A stretch of 64,000 bases of DNA from Niveispirillum lacus (GTDB taxonomy: Bacteria > Pseudomonadota > Alphaproteobacteria > Azospirillales > Azospirillaceae), in contig NZ_NOXU01000029.1 in NCBI RefSeq assembly GCF_002251795.1, positions 248,001-312,000 of the forward strand. The letters are read 5' to 3'. The notes beneath the pieces are model-generated. The model was not told where the DNA came from and made no database searches. It saw only the letters and a list, made by a program, of their open reading frames with translations. The position numbers were made by a program, and so were the translations under genes. The number at the start of each line of letters is the position of its first letter. Position 1 is the stretch's first letter. Shown here in pieces: positions 51,617 to 61,136 of the stretch.

Positions 51617-52317
51617 TCAGTTCCGCGTATAAATCAACACCGAGGCCGTCAGCGGACCGATCCCGGGTACTGCCGCCAGACGCTCACTGGCAGCGTTCGC
51701 CTTGTGCCAGGTTAAAATCTCTGCCTCGACCGTCTCAGCCCGCTCCCGCAACTGGTCAACATGTTCAAACAGGCTTGTGATTGCCTGTCTTGCTTCATCG
51801 GGTACGGTGTCCTTATCAGCTTGGGACAGCCGACGGCGAAGATCCTCTGATCTGGCAGTGCCCTTGCCGGCGATCAACCCAAACTCGCCCAGCAGACCGC
51901 GAAGCGCGTTGATGGTGGCAGTCCGTTGACGCACCAGCAAGGCGCGGGTGCGATGAAGGGCCAAAACCGTCTGCTGGGATACGCTCTTGATTGGCACGAA
52001 GCGCATGGTCGGACGGACCACTGCCTCGCAAATCGCCTCGGCGTCGGCCGCATCCGTCTTGTTGCGTTTGACGTAGGGTTCACATATTGCGGCGGAATCA
52101 GCCGAACCTCATGGCCCAGGCGGGTCAATTCCCGCGCCCAATGATGAGCGCTGGAACAGGCCTCAATGCCGACAAGACAAGGGGGCAGCTTGGCAAAGAA
52201 CCCCGCCAGTTGCCCTCTGGCCAGCCGCTTGCGCAACACCGGCTGACCTGCACTGTCCACGCCGTGGACCTGGAAAACCGACTTGGCGATATCAAGACCG
52301 ATCATCTGGACAGACAT
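51617..52317 (-). pseudogene. IS110-family transposase, frameshifted and truncated
   Basis: The N-terminal part (MIGLDIAKSVFQVHG, then GIEACSSAHHW) gives the first Asp and Glu of the DEDD nuclease. At about 52071-52080 one base is missing, and the rest continues in another frame (VRPTMRFVPIKS to VPGIGPLTASVLIYTRN), ending at the IS21 right end. The C-terminal transposase domain is cut off. Not functional. Confidence 0.85.
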
Positions 52318-52517
52318 GGCATGCCTCCTGATGTTGGAACCGTCATTGCCCCGTTGCAGAGATATGGAGATGAGGGGCGGTTCATGCCATCAAATGGACC
52401 GTGCAACGTGCACGCTACATGACACTGGAAACAATCGCCCCACTCAGCGATGATCCCATCATCATGCTGCCCGCCGTGGCCGCGTGAGACAACCGCCCAG
52501 ACAAGCCGGAGAGCGCG
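52318..52517. other. Mobile-DNA debris, no intact gene
   Basis: No complete gene is seen. A short open stretch at about 52395-52487 ending PLSDDPIIMLPAVAA may be the end of a lost recombinase gene, but the evidence is thin. Confidence 0.35.
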
Positions 52518-52760
52518 ATGATGCCGCCGCTCCTACACCACGCCATGGGACACGATCTCTTTCAGGAATGCCGGAAGGGTCAGGAACGGCTGAAAGCCGG
52601 TTCATTATTCATCCGCTATCTCAAGGGAATGGGGCTGGTGGCGCGTCCGTTGCCGCCGACATCGCCGACGCAAATCTGGCCGTTGCTGGGCGCGTTCCGA
52701 ACCTGGATGCAGGATCAGCGCGGTGTTGCCCGGTCCATCGCTTCATACTGCAGGCCATGA
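52518..52760 (+). pseudogene. N-terminal fragment of a tyrosine recombinase
   Basis: The 80-codon frame contains FIRYLKGMGLVARPLPPTSP, then PLLGAFRTWMQDQRGVA, like the SAM-like core-binding domain of phage-type integrases encoded in multi-integrase cassettes. The catalytic domain (R-H-R-Y) is absent and the frame ends before the IclR gene. Identification is tentative. Confidence 0.5.
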
Positions 52761-52779
52761 CGGTTATGGTTGATGGTCG

Positions 52780-53574
52780 TCACGACGCGTTCAAGGCCGA
52801 ATAATCTTGCAGAATATTGGATATAGAAGAAGAAACAAGTCGCATTTCATCTAAATACCTTAACAACGCCACATCAACTGACATTGATGAAACAAAAAAC
52901 ACTACAGTCATAGCCGCTATAAAATCACCATCCTTTAATATCGGCACCGCAATTGATGCGGTCTTTCCAGGTGTCAAATTGTGAAGGTTGCGGCCTTGAA
53001 CCGCATACCCTTGTTCTTTTATCTGATCGAGATTTAGAGCGTCAGATGCACCTTTCAGATACTCTGAGTCCACCAACTTTGAAACCCGTAGCCAACGCAG
53101 AAGCGCCTCTCGTTCTTCCACGGGGGTAAAGGCCAGACAAAGACGACCAGAGGCGCTGTCCAGAATAGGCAAAGTGAACCCAGGGTAGTAACGCTCGAAC
53201 GTCAAGGACGTGTTCGCATGCGTACTGTCCCTCAGAATCATATTATGTCCAACTCGGGAGGAGATGGACACGGGCCAGCCTATACGCCGTGTGAGAGATA
53301 TTATATGTGGCCGTGCGACTTCAACAAGCAGCTCGCCGTCCTGAAAGCCACAGGAGAGTGACTGAACCAGTGCAGTAGGCTTGTATCGTTTTAGGTCCGG
53401 GTCCATCTCGATTATACCTTCATAGATCAACGTCTGTACCAACCGAAACGCCGTCGGATATGGCACGTCCGCCGCTCTAGAGATTTCCATCATCGTCAGG
53501 GGCCCCATGCGGTTTACCGCCTGTAGGACCGATATGGCGCGACATATCGCGCGGATTGGCACTCCCTTTTCCAA
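52780..53574 (-). CDS. IclR-family transcriptional regulator
   Basis: The 264-residue regulator has a winged helix-turn-helix N-terminus (AISVLQAVNRMGPLTMMEISRAADVPYPTAFRLVQTL region) and the IclR effector-binding domain (SGRLCLAFTPVEEREALL region). Base composition here is lower in GC than its neighbours, which suggests separate origin. It lies beside a transporter and catabolic genes on the same strand and likely controls them in answer to an aromatic or sugar-like effector. Confidence 0.9.
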   Translation of the reverse strand: MEKGVPIRAICRAISVLQAVNRMGPLTMMEISRAADVPYPTAFRLVQTLIYEGIIEMDPDLKRYKPTALVQSLSCGFQDGELLVEVARPHIISLTRRIGWPVSISSRVGHNMILRDSTHANTSLTFERYYPGFTLPILDSASGRLCLAFTPVEEREALLRWLRVSKLVDSEYLKGASDALNLDQIKEQGYAVQGRNLHNLTPGKTASIAVPILKDGDFIAAMTVVFFVSSMSVDVALLRYLDEMRLVSSSISNILQDYSALNAS

Positions 53575-53711
53575 GGTATTGCTTCCTTAGTGTGAAAACG
53601 GCAGAGTTTGAGGAGAACACGTTAATTGTACTGGGTGATGCATTCTCAACTAAGAAAATTATAGGTTGTTGTTTCTCTGCTTTCCGGGACTAAGAATCCT
53701 GGAACACTCGT

Positions 53712-55064
53712 CTAAAGCCGAAATTTTCTGAATACCACCAAGGCAAGAATCTGCATCAAGGCCGGGATGACGCTGTATAATAGTAGAATACCGAAAAGCG
53801 CTCCATCACTTTGCGTGATCATGCCCTGTGTAGAAGATTGAAAGCCAAATAGGCTCAGTACAATTCCAGAAAGAAGCGGCCCGACAGCAAATGCCAACTT
53901 CTCCATTGCTGAGAACAGGCCAGCGAAGACCCCTTCATTTGCTGCCCCCGTGGACCGGCGCTGATAATCCACAGTGTCGGTCATCAACGAAAGCGCCAGC
54001 AGGACAAAGCCGCCATTGGCGACACCGATTACCACCGACCGCAACAGGATGAGGAGATGTTCGCCGGTCAGCGCCTGCCCCCACGGCAGGTGGACCATTT
54101 CGTCACCACCGGCACCCAGGAATAGCCAACTGAAGGTCACCGCGATCCAGACAATTGAAGCAAGGACGTAAGAACGGGCTTTACCAATCTTCCGGGGCAA
54201 CCATAGCCAAATAGGCTTGGCCGCAAGGCTGGATGACGCCATGACCAGAATATAGAGTGGGATAAGCCAGACTGCCTGCGCTACATACAAGAACACAAAG
54301 CCGATTACGGTGTAGCTGGCGGCCTGCCCAATGTTCGATAGGAAGCTGGCCGAGAGCAAAATGAGAAACGGCCGGTTCTTCGATACCACCTTGATCTGCC
54401 GAAAAAGATTGCCTGGCACCCAAGCAACGCCGATCAATGGCACCCCGCGAAGGCCGACGGCCGTAATCAGCATGGACGCCAGACATATGGAACCTAGTAT
54501 CCAGCTCATCGCGTGCCAGCCGTCCGCACCGCCGCCGAAATGAACTATCAGCAACTGAGGTGCCCCAACCCCAACAAGCACACCGAAGGAGCCAAAGATC
54601 ATACGCAGAACCATGACGCGGTTGCGTTCAAACGGATCGGGAGAGAGCTCTGCGGCGACGGCGAGATAGGGAACGGAGTATATGCTGAAGGCTGTCGAAG
54701 CCAAAAAGAAGATGACACAGACCGATATCGCCGCCAGCCAGGGATTGGGATAGCCGACCACCAGAAACAGTGAAAGGAAGCCTAACGCCGTACCCAGCGC
54801 TCCAAATAGCAGGAAGGGCGTGCGACCCACCGTTCCTTTTACCCGGTCTGACCAGAGCCCAACGAGGGGATCGCAAGCGATTAACCATAGTTTGGGGATG
54901 AGTACCACGATCCCGGCCAACCAAGCCGGTACTCCCAACATGGTTGTCATGAACAGTGGCAGTAAGACGGCAGGCGTGTCCCGGAAAATCTGCGCACCCA
55001 GTTGTCCGACGCCGTAGCGCAGAACGACCGATGTCGGCAACCGGTGCGCGGATCCTGTGTTCAT
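53712..55064 (-). CDS. GPH-family (MFS_2) cation symporter
   Basis: The roughly 450-residue membrane protein has 12 predicted helices and the GPH/MFS_2 loop DPLVGLWSDRVKGTVGRTPFLLFGA between helices 2 and 3. The family takes up glycosides, pentosides, hexuronides and some other organic acids with Na+ or H+. The ATG at 55064 is preferred; the frame extends to 55100. Its downstream partner genes are enzymes on the same strand, so it probably imports their substrate across the inner membrane. Confidence 0.88.
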   Translation of the reverse strand: MNTGSAHRLPTSVVLRYGVGQLGAQIFRDTPAVLLPLFMTTMLGVPAWLAGIVVLIPKLWLIACDPLVGLWSDRVKGTVGRTPFLLFGALGTALGFLSLFLVVGYPNPWLAAISVCVIFFLASTAFSIYSVPYLAVAAELSPDPFERNRVMVLRMIFGSFGVLVGVGAPQLLIVHFGGGADGWHAMSWILGSICLASMLITAVGLRGVPLIGVAWVPGNLFRQIKVVSKNRPFLILLSASFLSNIGQAASYTVIGFVFLYVAQAVWLIPLYILVMASSSLAAKPIWLWLPRKIGKARSYVLASIVWIAVTFSWLFLGAGGDEMVHLPWGQALTGEHLLILLRSVVIGVANGGFVLLALSLMTDTVDYQRRSTGAANEGVFAGLFSAMEKLAFAVGPLLSGIVLSLFGFQSSTQGMITQSDGALFGILLLYSVIPALMQILALVVFRKFRL

Positions 55065-55138
55065 GCCAACAAAGCCCCTTTTACTTGATGCACATCCCAC
55101 CTCGGCTGGGTTTGCCAGGAAGGCTGGCTTGTAACATG

Positions 55139-56995
55139 CTATTCAGTCAGCGTAATCACGACCTTGCCGAAGGGACCGGTTGCAGCATGGCGGTACGCTG
55201 CGTCGGCGGCGTCGAAGGCGAATACTCGGTCAATGATCGGCTTGATCCGGTGCTCAGCCATGAAATTCAACAGGTCCTGATGATCCTGGCGCGAACCCAC
55301 CAGGACTGCGCTGACCCGCAGGGCAGAGAAGATAAGAGGCATCGCGTCGATTTGGCCACCGAACCCGTCGAGTGCGCCAATCAGCGCGAGGTGCCCACCC
55401 AATCCCAGGCAGGCGATGGAATTCGCCAACGTGCCGACGCCACCCAGTTCAACGACATGATCGACCCCCATGCCGCCAGTCAACTTACGTACAGGCTCCG
55501 CCCATTGCGGGTGGTCACGATAATTGACGCCGTCCACCGCCCCTAGTTTTCTGGCGCGGTCGATTTTGTCAGCACTGGATGACAGGATGATGGGACGCGC
55601 ACCGGACGCCGCCACGATCTGCAGCGCGAACAAGGCGACACCACCCGTGCCCAGGATCGCAACATGGTCGCCCGACTTCAACCCACCCAAAGTCTTCAGC
55701 GCGCTCCAGGCCGTAACACCGGCGCAGGGAACGCAAGCCGCTTCCTGATAGGTCCAACCATCAGGGATGGACAGCACGCCCGTTTCCGCCAGCACGACAT
55801 GGTCAGCGAAAACGCCGGAGCCACCCGCCCCAAGAGAAGACAGTACAGCCGGCAATGTCGGACGACCGCCTGGATAGTTCTGAAAGAAGGTAGACATTAC
55901 CCGGTCACCGGGTTTGAACGCTGTCACCCCCGAACCAACGGCGACGACATCGCCGGCGGCATCCGAAAGGGGCGTGAAGTGGTCGGCTCCATTCACGGGG
56001 TAGGAAAGGTCGCGGACCCCAAGATCGCGGCGGTTCAATGATACCGCCCGCACCCGAACCAGCACTTCTCCTGGTCCAGGAACTGGTATGGTGCCATCGG
56101 CCCTGGCGAGGCCATATCCCGCTTCGCCCCGTACCAATGTGTACCGACGGCTGTCCATGCCCTTGTCCCCTGTTATGAAGCTGATAATGGCGCGCGTAAA
56201 GGCACCGGTCTGCCGCTCGGGCGTCGCTAGGAATGCCGGTCCTGTGATCGCCACCGGAACCGTTGGAAACATCTCCCGAAAGCGGGTCAGCATGCCATTC
56301 AGCGTCAGCGGGTCGTCGGATGCTTGCACGGCCTGCACCGGCACGCGGCCATCATCAATGATCCGGCGCATAACGCTGGCGAAGTCCTGATCAAAAATGG
56401 CGTCAAAGGCCAGGTCGCGTCCCCGCCCCGCCATCAGGGCGCCAAGCGCCTCGGCATGGACAAGGTCCGGCACGGGGTCCAGGAACAGACCCTTCATTTG
56501 CCGGTAGGTGCCAGCAAAATACGTCCCCTCGGCGTCGACCGGGGGCGCGTAGCCGATATCCGCCCTCAGCTTCCGCCGCTCATCCTCCGGTGCCAGAAGA
56601 ATACCGGAGAGTGTCAAGGAGCGCACACGATCCGGCACCGAGGCCGCAATTTCGGCTGCGAAATGGGAGCCGGTATGGTGGGCCACCAAATGAAAGTTGC
56701 CGACGCCCAACGCGTCAAGAGCCTGCAATATCCATCTGGCGTAATCGGTCGTACGGGGGACGCCCTCGGGCAGAAAGCTTTCACCAAACCCCGGTGTGTC
56801 CAGGGCAACCGCGGAAAAACCAGCATCCGCCAGCATACACATCACCCGCTCAAAGCCGGCGGAGCTGACCGGTGTGCGGTGAAGGAGCACCACTGTCTCG
56901 CCACTGCCCAGGACGCGACGCCCATGGATCTGGCCTGCTTCTGTCTGGGCGTAGAATTTCGTAATCATTTTGCGCGCCCCTTTGACGATGGTCAT
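55139..56995 (-). CDS. Fusion of an alpha/beta hydrolase and a medium-chain dehydrogenase
   Basis: One open frame of 618 codons contains two enzymes. Residues about 1-275 form an alpha/beta hydrolase (VVLLHRTPVSS oxyanion loop, DTPGFGES), but the nucleophile elbow reads AHHTG, so the usual Ser is His107. Residues from about 280 form a zinc-type medium-chain dehydrogenase (GEVLVRVRAVSLNRRDL, then LGTGGVALFALQIVAASGA). An ATG at 56158 with GGGACAAGG before it could also start the dehydrogenase alone. No stop separates the halves. It overlaps the flavin monooxygenase stop by four bases. Confidence 0.85.
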   Translation of the reverse strand: MTIVKGARKMITKFYAQTEAGQIHGRRVLGSGETVVLLHRTPVSSAGFERVMCMLADAGFSAVALDTPGFGESFLPEGVPRTTDYARWILQALDALGVGNFHLVAHHTGSHFAAEIAASVPDRVRSLTLSGILLAPEDERRKLRADIGYAPPVDAEGTYFAGTYRQMKGLFLDPVPDLVHAEALGALMAGRGRDLAFDAIFDQDFASVMRRIIDDGRVPVQAVQASDDPLTLNGMLTRFREMFPTVPVAITGPAFLATPERQTGAFTRAIISFITGDKGMDSRRYTLVRGEAGYGLARADGTIPVPGPGEVLVRVRAVSLNRRDLGVRDLSYPVNGADHFTPLSDAAGDVVAVGSGVTAFKPGDRVMSTFFQNYPGGRPTLPAVLSSLGAGGSGVFADHVVLAETGVLSIPDGWTYQEAACVPCAGVTAWSALKTLGGLKSGDHVAILGTGGVALFALQIVAASGARPIILSSSADKIDRARKLGAVDGVNYRDHPQWAEPVRKLTGGMGVDHVVELGGVGTLANSIACLGLGGHLALIGALDGFGGQIDAMPLIFSALRVSAVLVGSRQDHQDLLNFMAEHRIKPIIDRVFAFDAADAAYRHAATGPFGKVVITLTE

Positions 56996-58230
56996 ATCTG
57001 GGTGCCAATGATCACGCGCTCAACCTTGGGGTCCGTTGTCTCACGGTCAATCAGCGGATCACCGGTGGGCAGGCCCAAGGCCAGCATCCCGGTCGGTGCC
57101 ATGCTATGGTCCCAGTGCAGTTCCACATGGGTGGTGATGCTGCGACAATCCGTGTAGAGGCGCGGCACTGGATTGGATTGAAGCTGGCCACCGGCACCCA
57201 AGCCCGCCGACAGCCGATCCGCCGCCGACAGGCACATCCTTGACGCGAATGTTACATTGCGCTTACCCCACAAAAGATCATCAGGCGCAATGTCATTGCC
57301 TGATAGTCCCCAGGCGTGCAGGCGGCGAACATACTCATCGAAGACCAGCGTTGCCGCATCAATCTCGGCCGTAGCGACGCCGAGATTGACCTGTACAGGG
57401 GTTTGAACAGCAACACGTTCGCCGACGATCTGCCCACGGCGCTTGGCCGTTTGTTCAATGGTTGCGTTCAACGCACCCTTTGCCGTGCCCAGCAGAGGCC
57501 CCATGAAGTAGCTTTTCTGCAAGGGGGCCGGTCGCAGGCGATAGACGTAGCTGCTGTGGATTTCCGATCCCGGCGGGTTGGGTGCCAGATATACGTCCCG
57601 CTCAACCAGCCGTTCGTCGGGAATGAACTGGTTTACGATCTTGACGTGATGGCTGCCCGTCGCATGCAGGCCGGCCGAGTCCCATGTATCCTCAATCGTG
57701 TATTCACCAGGCAACAGCAGGCAGAAATGCGTAAACAGCGGCCCGTCACCTTCCTTGGCGATGACCATCAGCCCCCCAGCATGGCGCACCCCGCTGGCCC
57801 AGCCCCATCGGCCGCTGAGCTGCATTCCCCCCGGCACCCGCTCCAGAACGCCGGAACCCGCTGAGGCTGTCGCCAGGATTCCGTCCGGAGACGCGGTGAA
57901 GAAGGCGTCTTGTGCCTTCTCCGGAAAGCGACCGATGCACATGACATGGGTGAAAACCAACCCGGCGATCCAACCCGCCGACCCACAGGCCTGGGCAATT
58001 TCGCGCGAGATGTAATAATGCGCGCCCCAATCTAGCTCATAGCCGCCGTATCGGCTGGGCATGTAGGCTTTGTGCAGGCCTGCCTCCTTCATGGCCGCAA
58101 TCACGGACACCGGAAGATCGCGGGCACCGCGATAAGACGGAACAGCGGCAGCGATTTCCGGGACCAGATCACGGGCGGCGGTGACGAGATCGGCGCACTT
58201 CGCCGAAATCTCAGGTCGGCTGACGGTCAT
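56992..58230 (-). CDS. Flavin-dependent monooxygenase of the acyl-CoA dehydrogenase fold
   Basis: This 412-residue protein resembles group D flavin monooxygenases (HsaA, HpaB-type oxygenase components): the N-terminal helical part ending GLHKAYMPSRYGG, central WGWASGVRHAGG, and C-terminal SNPVPRLYTDCRSITTHVELHWD. Such enzymes use reduced flavin from a separate reductase to hydroxylate phenols; no flavin reductase gene lies in the window. It is first in the four-gene minus-strand group (monooxygenase, fusion, symporter, IclR). Confidence 0.85.
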   Translation of the reverse strand: MTVSRPEISAKCADLVTAARDLVPEIAAAVPSYRGARDLPVSVIAAMKEAGLHKAYMPSRYGGYELDWGAHYYISREIAQACGSAGWIAGLVFTHVMCIGRFPEKAQDAFFTASPDGILATASAGSGVLERVPGGMQLSGRWGWASGVRHAGGLMVIAKEGDGPLFTHFCLLLPGEYTIEDTWDSAGLHATGSHHVKIVNQFIPDERLVERDVYLAPNPPGSEIHSSYVYRLRPAPLQKSYFMGPLLGTAKGALNATIEQTAKRRGQIVGERVAVQTPVQVNLGVATAEIDAATLVFDEYVRRLHAWGLSGNDIAPDDLLWGKRNVTFASRMCLSAADRLSAGLGAGGQLQSNPVPRLYTDCRSITTHVELHWDHSMAPTGMLALGLPTGDPLIDRETTDPKVERVIIGTQI

Positions 58231-58633
58231 GGGGCACTCGACATTCTGATTGGACGGAATGTGACGATGTTATTGCAGGCTCAATGTTCGAGCCAAAAAC
58301 TGTTCGGGAATCATGACCCCATTTGGTTGTCTGCCTGCGCGCCCCCTCCTGCGACACCGCCTAGGGCTCAAATGTGGTCTATCCGCCTGGTGGTAAGCGC
58401 AAGGCAGAAGGTGTTGAGCAAAAAAATTGCCGGAATAATCTGAACCACCAAAGTTGGTTCCGGTACTGCTTTCTGATTTCGCTCAAGCACATTCGACGAT
58501 CAGAGGGGTGCCTAACCGGGCAGCACCCCCACGACATGATGTGCGACTGGTGCCGCGCAGATCGGAGACGCGACTTTGGAAATGCGGCGTGTCCGCGCTG
58601 TTTCCCAATACACTCAATAATGCAGGGGGCTTC
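58231..58633. other. Intergenic region between divergent genes
   Basis: About 400 bases lie between the flavin monooxygenase and the TonB receptor, transcribed away from each other. Promoters must lie here, but no -35/-10 pair stands out, and the shared operator of the upstream regulon is not present. A GGGGG ribosome-site-like run precedes the receptor ATG at 58634. Confidence 0.5.
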
Positions 58634-61069
58634 ATGTACCGTTCTAAAATCGTTGCCCTGACCACGTCTGCCCTGGTCAGCGCCTTCGCTGCTTCCGCTG
58701 TCGTTCCTGCCGCCCTGGCAGCAGAGGACGAACTGGTGCTGGAAGAAATCATCGTTACGGCTCGTAAGCGTAAGGAGGACATTCAGACCGTTCCCATCAC
58801 CATCCAAGCCTTGACGGCGGGTGATCTGGCCGAACGGAATATCAACAGCCTGACTGACCTCGGCAGTTCGACACCTGGGATCACCGTTTCGAACATCACC
58901 GGCGGAACGTTCACCAACGTGATGGTCCGGGGTCTGGCACCGGCAAACTCGTCGTCAGACCTGAATATCGAGGCAAATGTCGGCATTTTCATTGATGGCA
59001 TTTACCAGACAAGCCGGAATGCCGCAGATGTCCTGTCAACGGTGGATATTGCCCAGGTTGATGTCGTTAAGGGGCCGCAGAGCGCGCTTTACGGGCGGTC
59101 CACCTTCGCCGGCGCATTGGGCATTACCACCGTGCGGCCTGGCAATAATCCGGAAGGCAAGGCGACGGTTACCATTGGTAACAATGGTGATTACCGTGGC
59201 AAGGTATCGCTGTCCAAGCCGATCATCGAAGACAAGCTCTCGGGATCTATCGCGGCCAACTGGTCCAGTTATGGTGGCGAGTTCGATAACCTCAACAATC
59301 CGTCAGACAAGCTGGGGGGGTATGAAAAGCGCGGCGTCTCTGGCGCACTTGTCTTCACACCGACGGAGAATTTCACAGCGACGTTTACGGGTTTTGCGAC
59401 CAAATCCACCATGGAATTGCCGGGCCTCTCGCGCAACCCACTCTCCACTCATAATTGCGGTGGCTTCAACGCGCAGACGCAGGCTTACTTCATCTATTGC
59501 GGCGAAGTGGCCACCAATCTGCCGATTGATGTCAGCCGCAATATCCCGGACAGCACCTCCAAATCACGTCAAGGGGCGCTGGAGCTGGAATATGAGTTCG
59601 ACGCCTTTTCCATCGTCAGCGTCACCGGCATCTCCGCATCGGAAGTCTATGCATCGAATGATGCAGACACGATCGGCGACGGTGCCCTTTATGGCGTCTG
59701 TACCGTCGGCAGCACCTGCGGCGCCACCACGGGCACCTATACCCGCACTGTCCGGGGGAACTCCATCACGGTCAGCAATGATCACGTTGTAACGAAAAGC
59801 CAGGAACTGCGCATCCAGTCGCCCGACACGGATCGGTTCCAGTGGCTGGCCGGTGCCTTCTTCTTCCAGTCAAATGTCGATGCCAAGACATGGTCGGGCA
59901 CCACGGCTGCGGGACTTACCACGACTGAGCGTCTGGTCCAGATTCTGCCCGGCCTGGCGGCGGGTACCGGTCCGCTGGCAGCCACGGCGAATTCCGGCTT
60001 GGTCTTTGAGCCCGGATCATTCGTTCGGATGTCCAGTTTGGCCTATAAGCAAAACATCACCCGCTCCCTGTTCGGCTCCCTGGGCTATGAGGTGCTGGAC
60101 GGTCTGCGTGTTTCGGCCGAGGGGCGGTACAACATCGACCGTAAGACCGATGATTGCCGTTTGAGCTTCTTTGCACCCTGCGCCGGCGTACAACCGTTGT
60201 CGGGCGAGTTCACCAGCTTTACCCCGCGTTTTACCGTGGACTACAAGGCATCGGAAGACATCTTTCTGTTTGCATCTGCCGCGAAGGGCGTGCGTTCCGG
60301 TGGCTTCAATACAGTGGCCGGTCTGACCGACAGCGAGCGGACCTTTGATGAAGAAGAGAATTGGACATACGAAGCAGGGCTGAAGTCCTGGCTGTTTGAT
60401 CGCCGCCTGATGCTGAACGCGTCGCTGTTCCGCGTGAACTGGAAAAATCTGCAGATTTCCACCTTCTCCCCCAATACCACCGTTGCACAGGCCATCATCA
60501 TGAATGCCGGGGGGATGAAGACCAACGGCGTCGAGGTTCAGACCGAATTCAAGGCGACGGATATTCTGTCAGTTGGCGGATCGGTGACCTACTCCGATCC
60601 CCAATATGGCAACGGTGCCTATGATCCTGCCTATACGACCCAGTGTGGCAACCCATCGACCATTTGCGACCTGGTCACCATTGCTGGCCGCGGACTGCAG
60701 GCCTCTATCGAGGGCAATCGGCCTGCCCGCTCTGTGAAGCTGCAGTATAATCTGCATGCTACGGCTGACGTGCCGGTTTCTGCCGACTGGACCCTCTCCG
60801 GTCGCGTGGATGTCAGTTATGTTGGGCCGACCTATACCAACAGCCTCAACTTGACCAGCTTTGGCGAACGGACACTGACCAACCTGCGGGTCGCGCTTGA
60901 TAATGATGTTTATTCCATCGCGGCCTGGGTGACCAACCTGACCGACGAGCAGTACAACGCCAATGTCATCCAACAGCCGCGCAACTACTCGATCGGCACC
61001 CAACGCATCCTGGAGGCCTACCGTGGCGATGGACGGCGTTTTGGCGTGACGGCATCGGCCAAGTTCTGA
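58634..61069 (+). CDS. TonB-dependent outer-membrane receptor
   Basis: The 811-residue receptor has a signal peptide ending AALAA, a TonB box-like IIVTARKRK, a plug domain (VVKGPQSALYGRSTFAG) and a barrel ending in Phe (ASAKF). It is larger than the receptor at 40316 and is grouped with a Tat-exported amine oxidase. It likely takes up the substrate of this island. The start at 58634 opens on the signal peptide; an upstream frame to 58454 was rejected. Confidence 0.92.
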   Translation: MYRSKIVALTTSALVSAFAASAVVPAALAAEDELVLEEIIVTARKRKEDIQTVPITIQALTAGDLAERNINSLTDLGSSTPGITVSNITGGTFTNVMVRGLAPANSSSDLNIEANVGIFIDGIYQTSRNAADVLSTVDIAQVDVVKGPQSALYGRSTFAGALGITTVRPGNNPEGKATVTIGNNGDYRGKVSLSKPIIEDKLSGSIAANWSSYGGEFDNLNNPSDKLGGYEKRGVSGALVFTPTENFTATFTGFATKSTMELPGLSRNPLSTHNCGGFNAQTQAYFIYCGEVATNLPIDVSRNIPDSTSKSRQGALELEYEFDAFSIVSVTGISASEVYASNDADTIGDGALYGVCTVGSTCGATTGTYTRTVRGNSITVSNDHVVTKSQELRIQSPDTDRFQWLAGAFFFQSNVDAKTWSGTTAAGLTTTERLVQILPGLAAGTGPLAATANSGLVFEPGSFVRMSSLAYKQNITRSLFGSLGYEVLDGLRVSAEGRYNIDRKTDDCRLSFFAPCAGVQPLSGEFTSFTPRFTVDYKASEDIFLFASAAKGVRSGGFNTVAGLTDSERTFDEEENWTYEAGLKSWLFDRRLMLNASLFRVNWKNLQISTFSPNTTVAQAIIMNAGGMKTNGVEVQTEFKATDILSVGGSVTYSDPQYGNGAYDPAYTTQCGNPSTICDLVTIAGRGLQASIEGNRPARSVKLQYNLHATADVPVSADWTLSGRVDVSYVGPTYTNSLNLTSFGERTLTNLRVALDNDVYSIAAWVTNLTDEQYNANVIQQPRNYSIGTQRILEAYRGDGRRFGVTASAKF

Positions 61070-61087
61070 TTGCCAATTGTATCCGCG

Positions 61088-61112
61088 TCCCCCTGCCATC
61101 TTGGCGGGGGGA
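61088..61112 (+). terminator. Strong hairpin after the TonB receptor gene
   Basis: TCCCCC-TGCCA pairs with TGGCG-GGGGGA around a 3-base loop (one G-T pair). It is followed by a modest T-rich tract (ATCTTTCTT), so it can act as terminator or attenuator before the amine oxidase gene. Confidence 0.65.
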
Positions 61113-61136
61113 CCACATCTTTCTTCGGAGAATGCC

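Larger units (their letters stand above)
50612..51627 (+). mobile_element. IS21-family element, left part deleted
   Basis: The element retains the 3' tail of istA and a full istB, plus the right end with two repeat units (GGGTCAATTCTCG and GGGTCAGTTCCGCG, about 51590-51627) typical of IS21 ends. The left end and most of istA are missing. It abuts the IS110 relic on the right, suggesting insertion into it. Confidence 0.75.
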
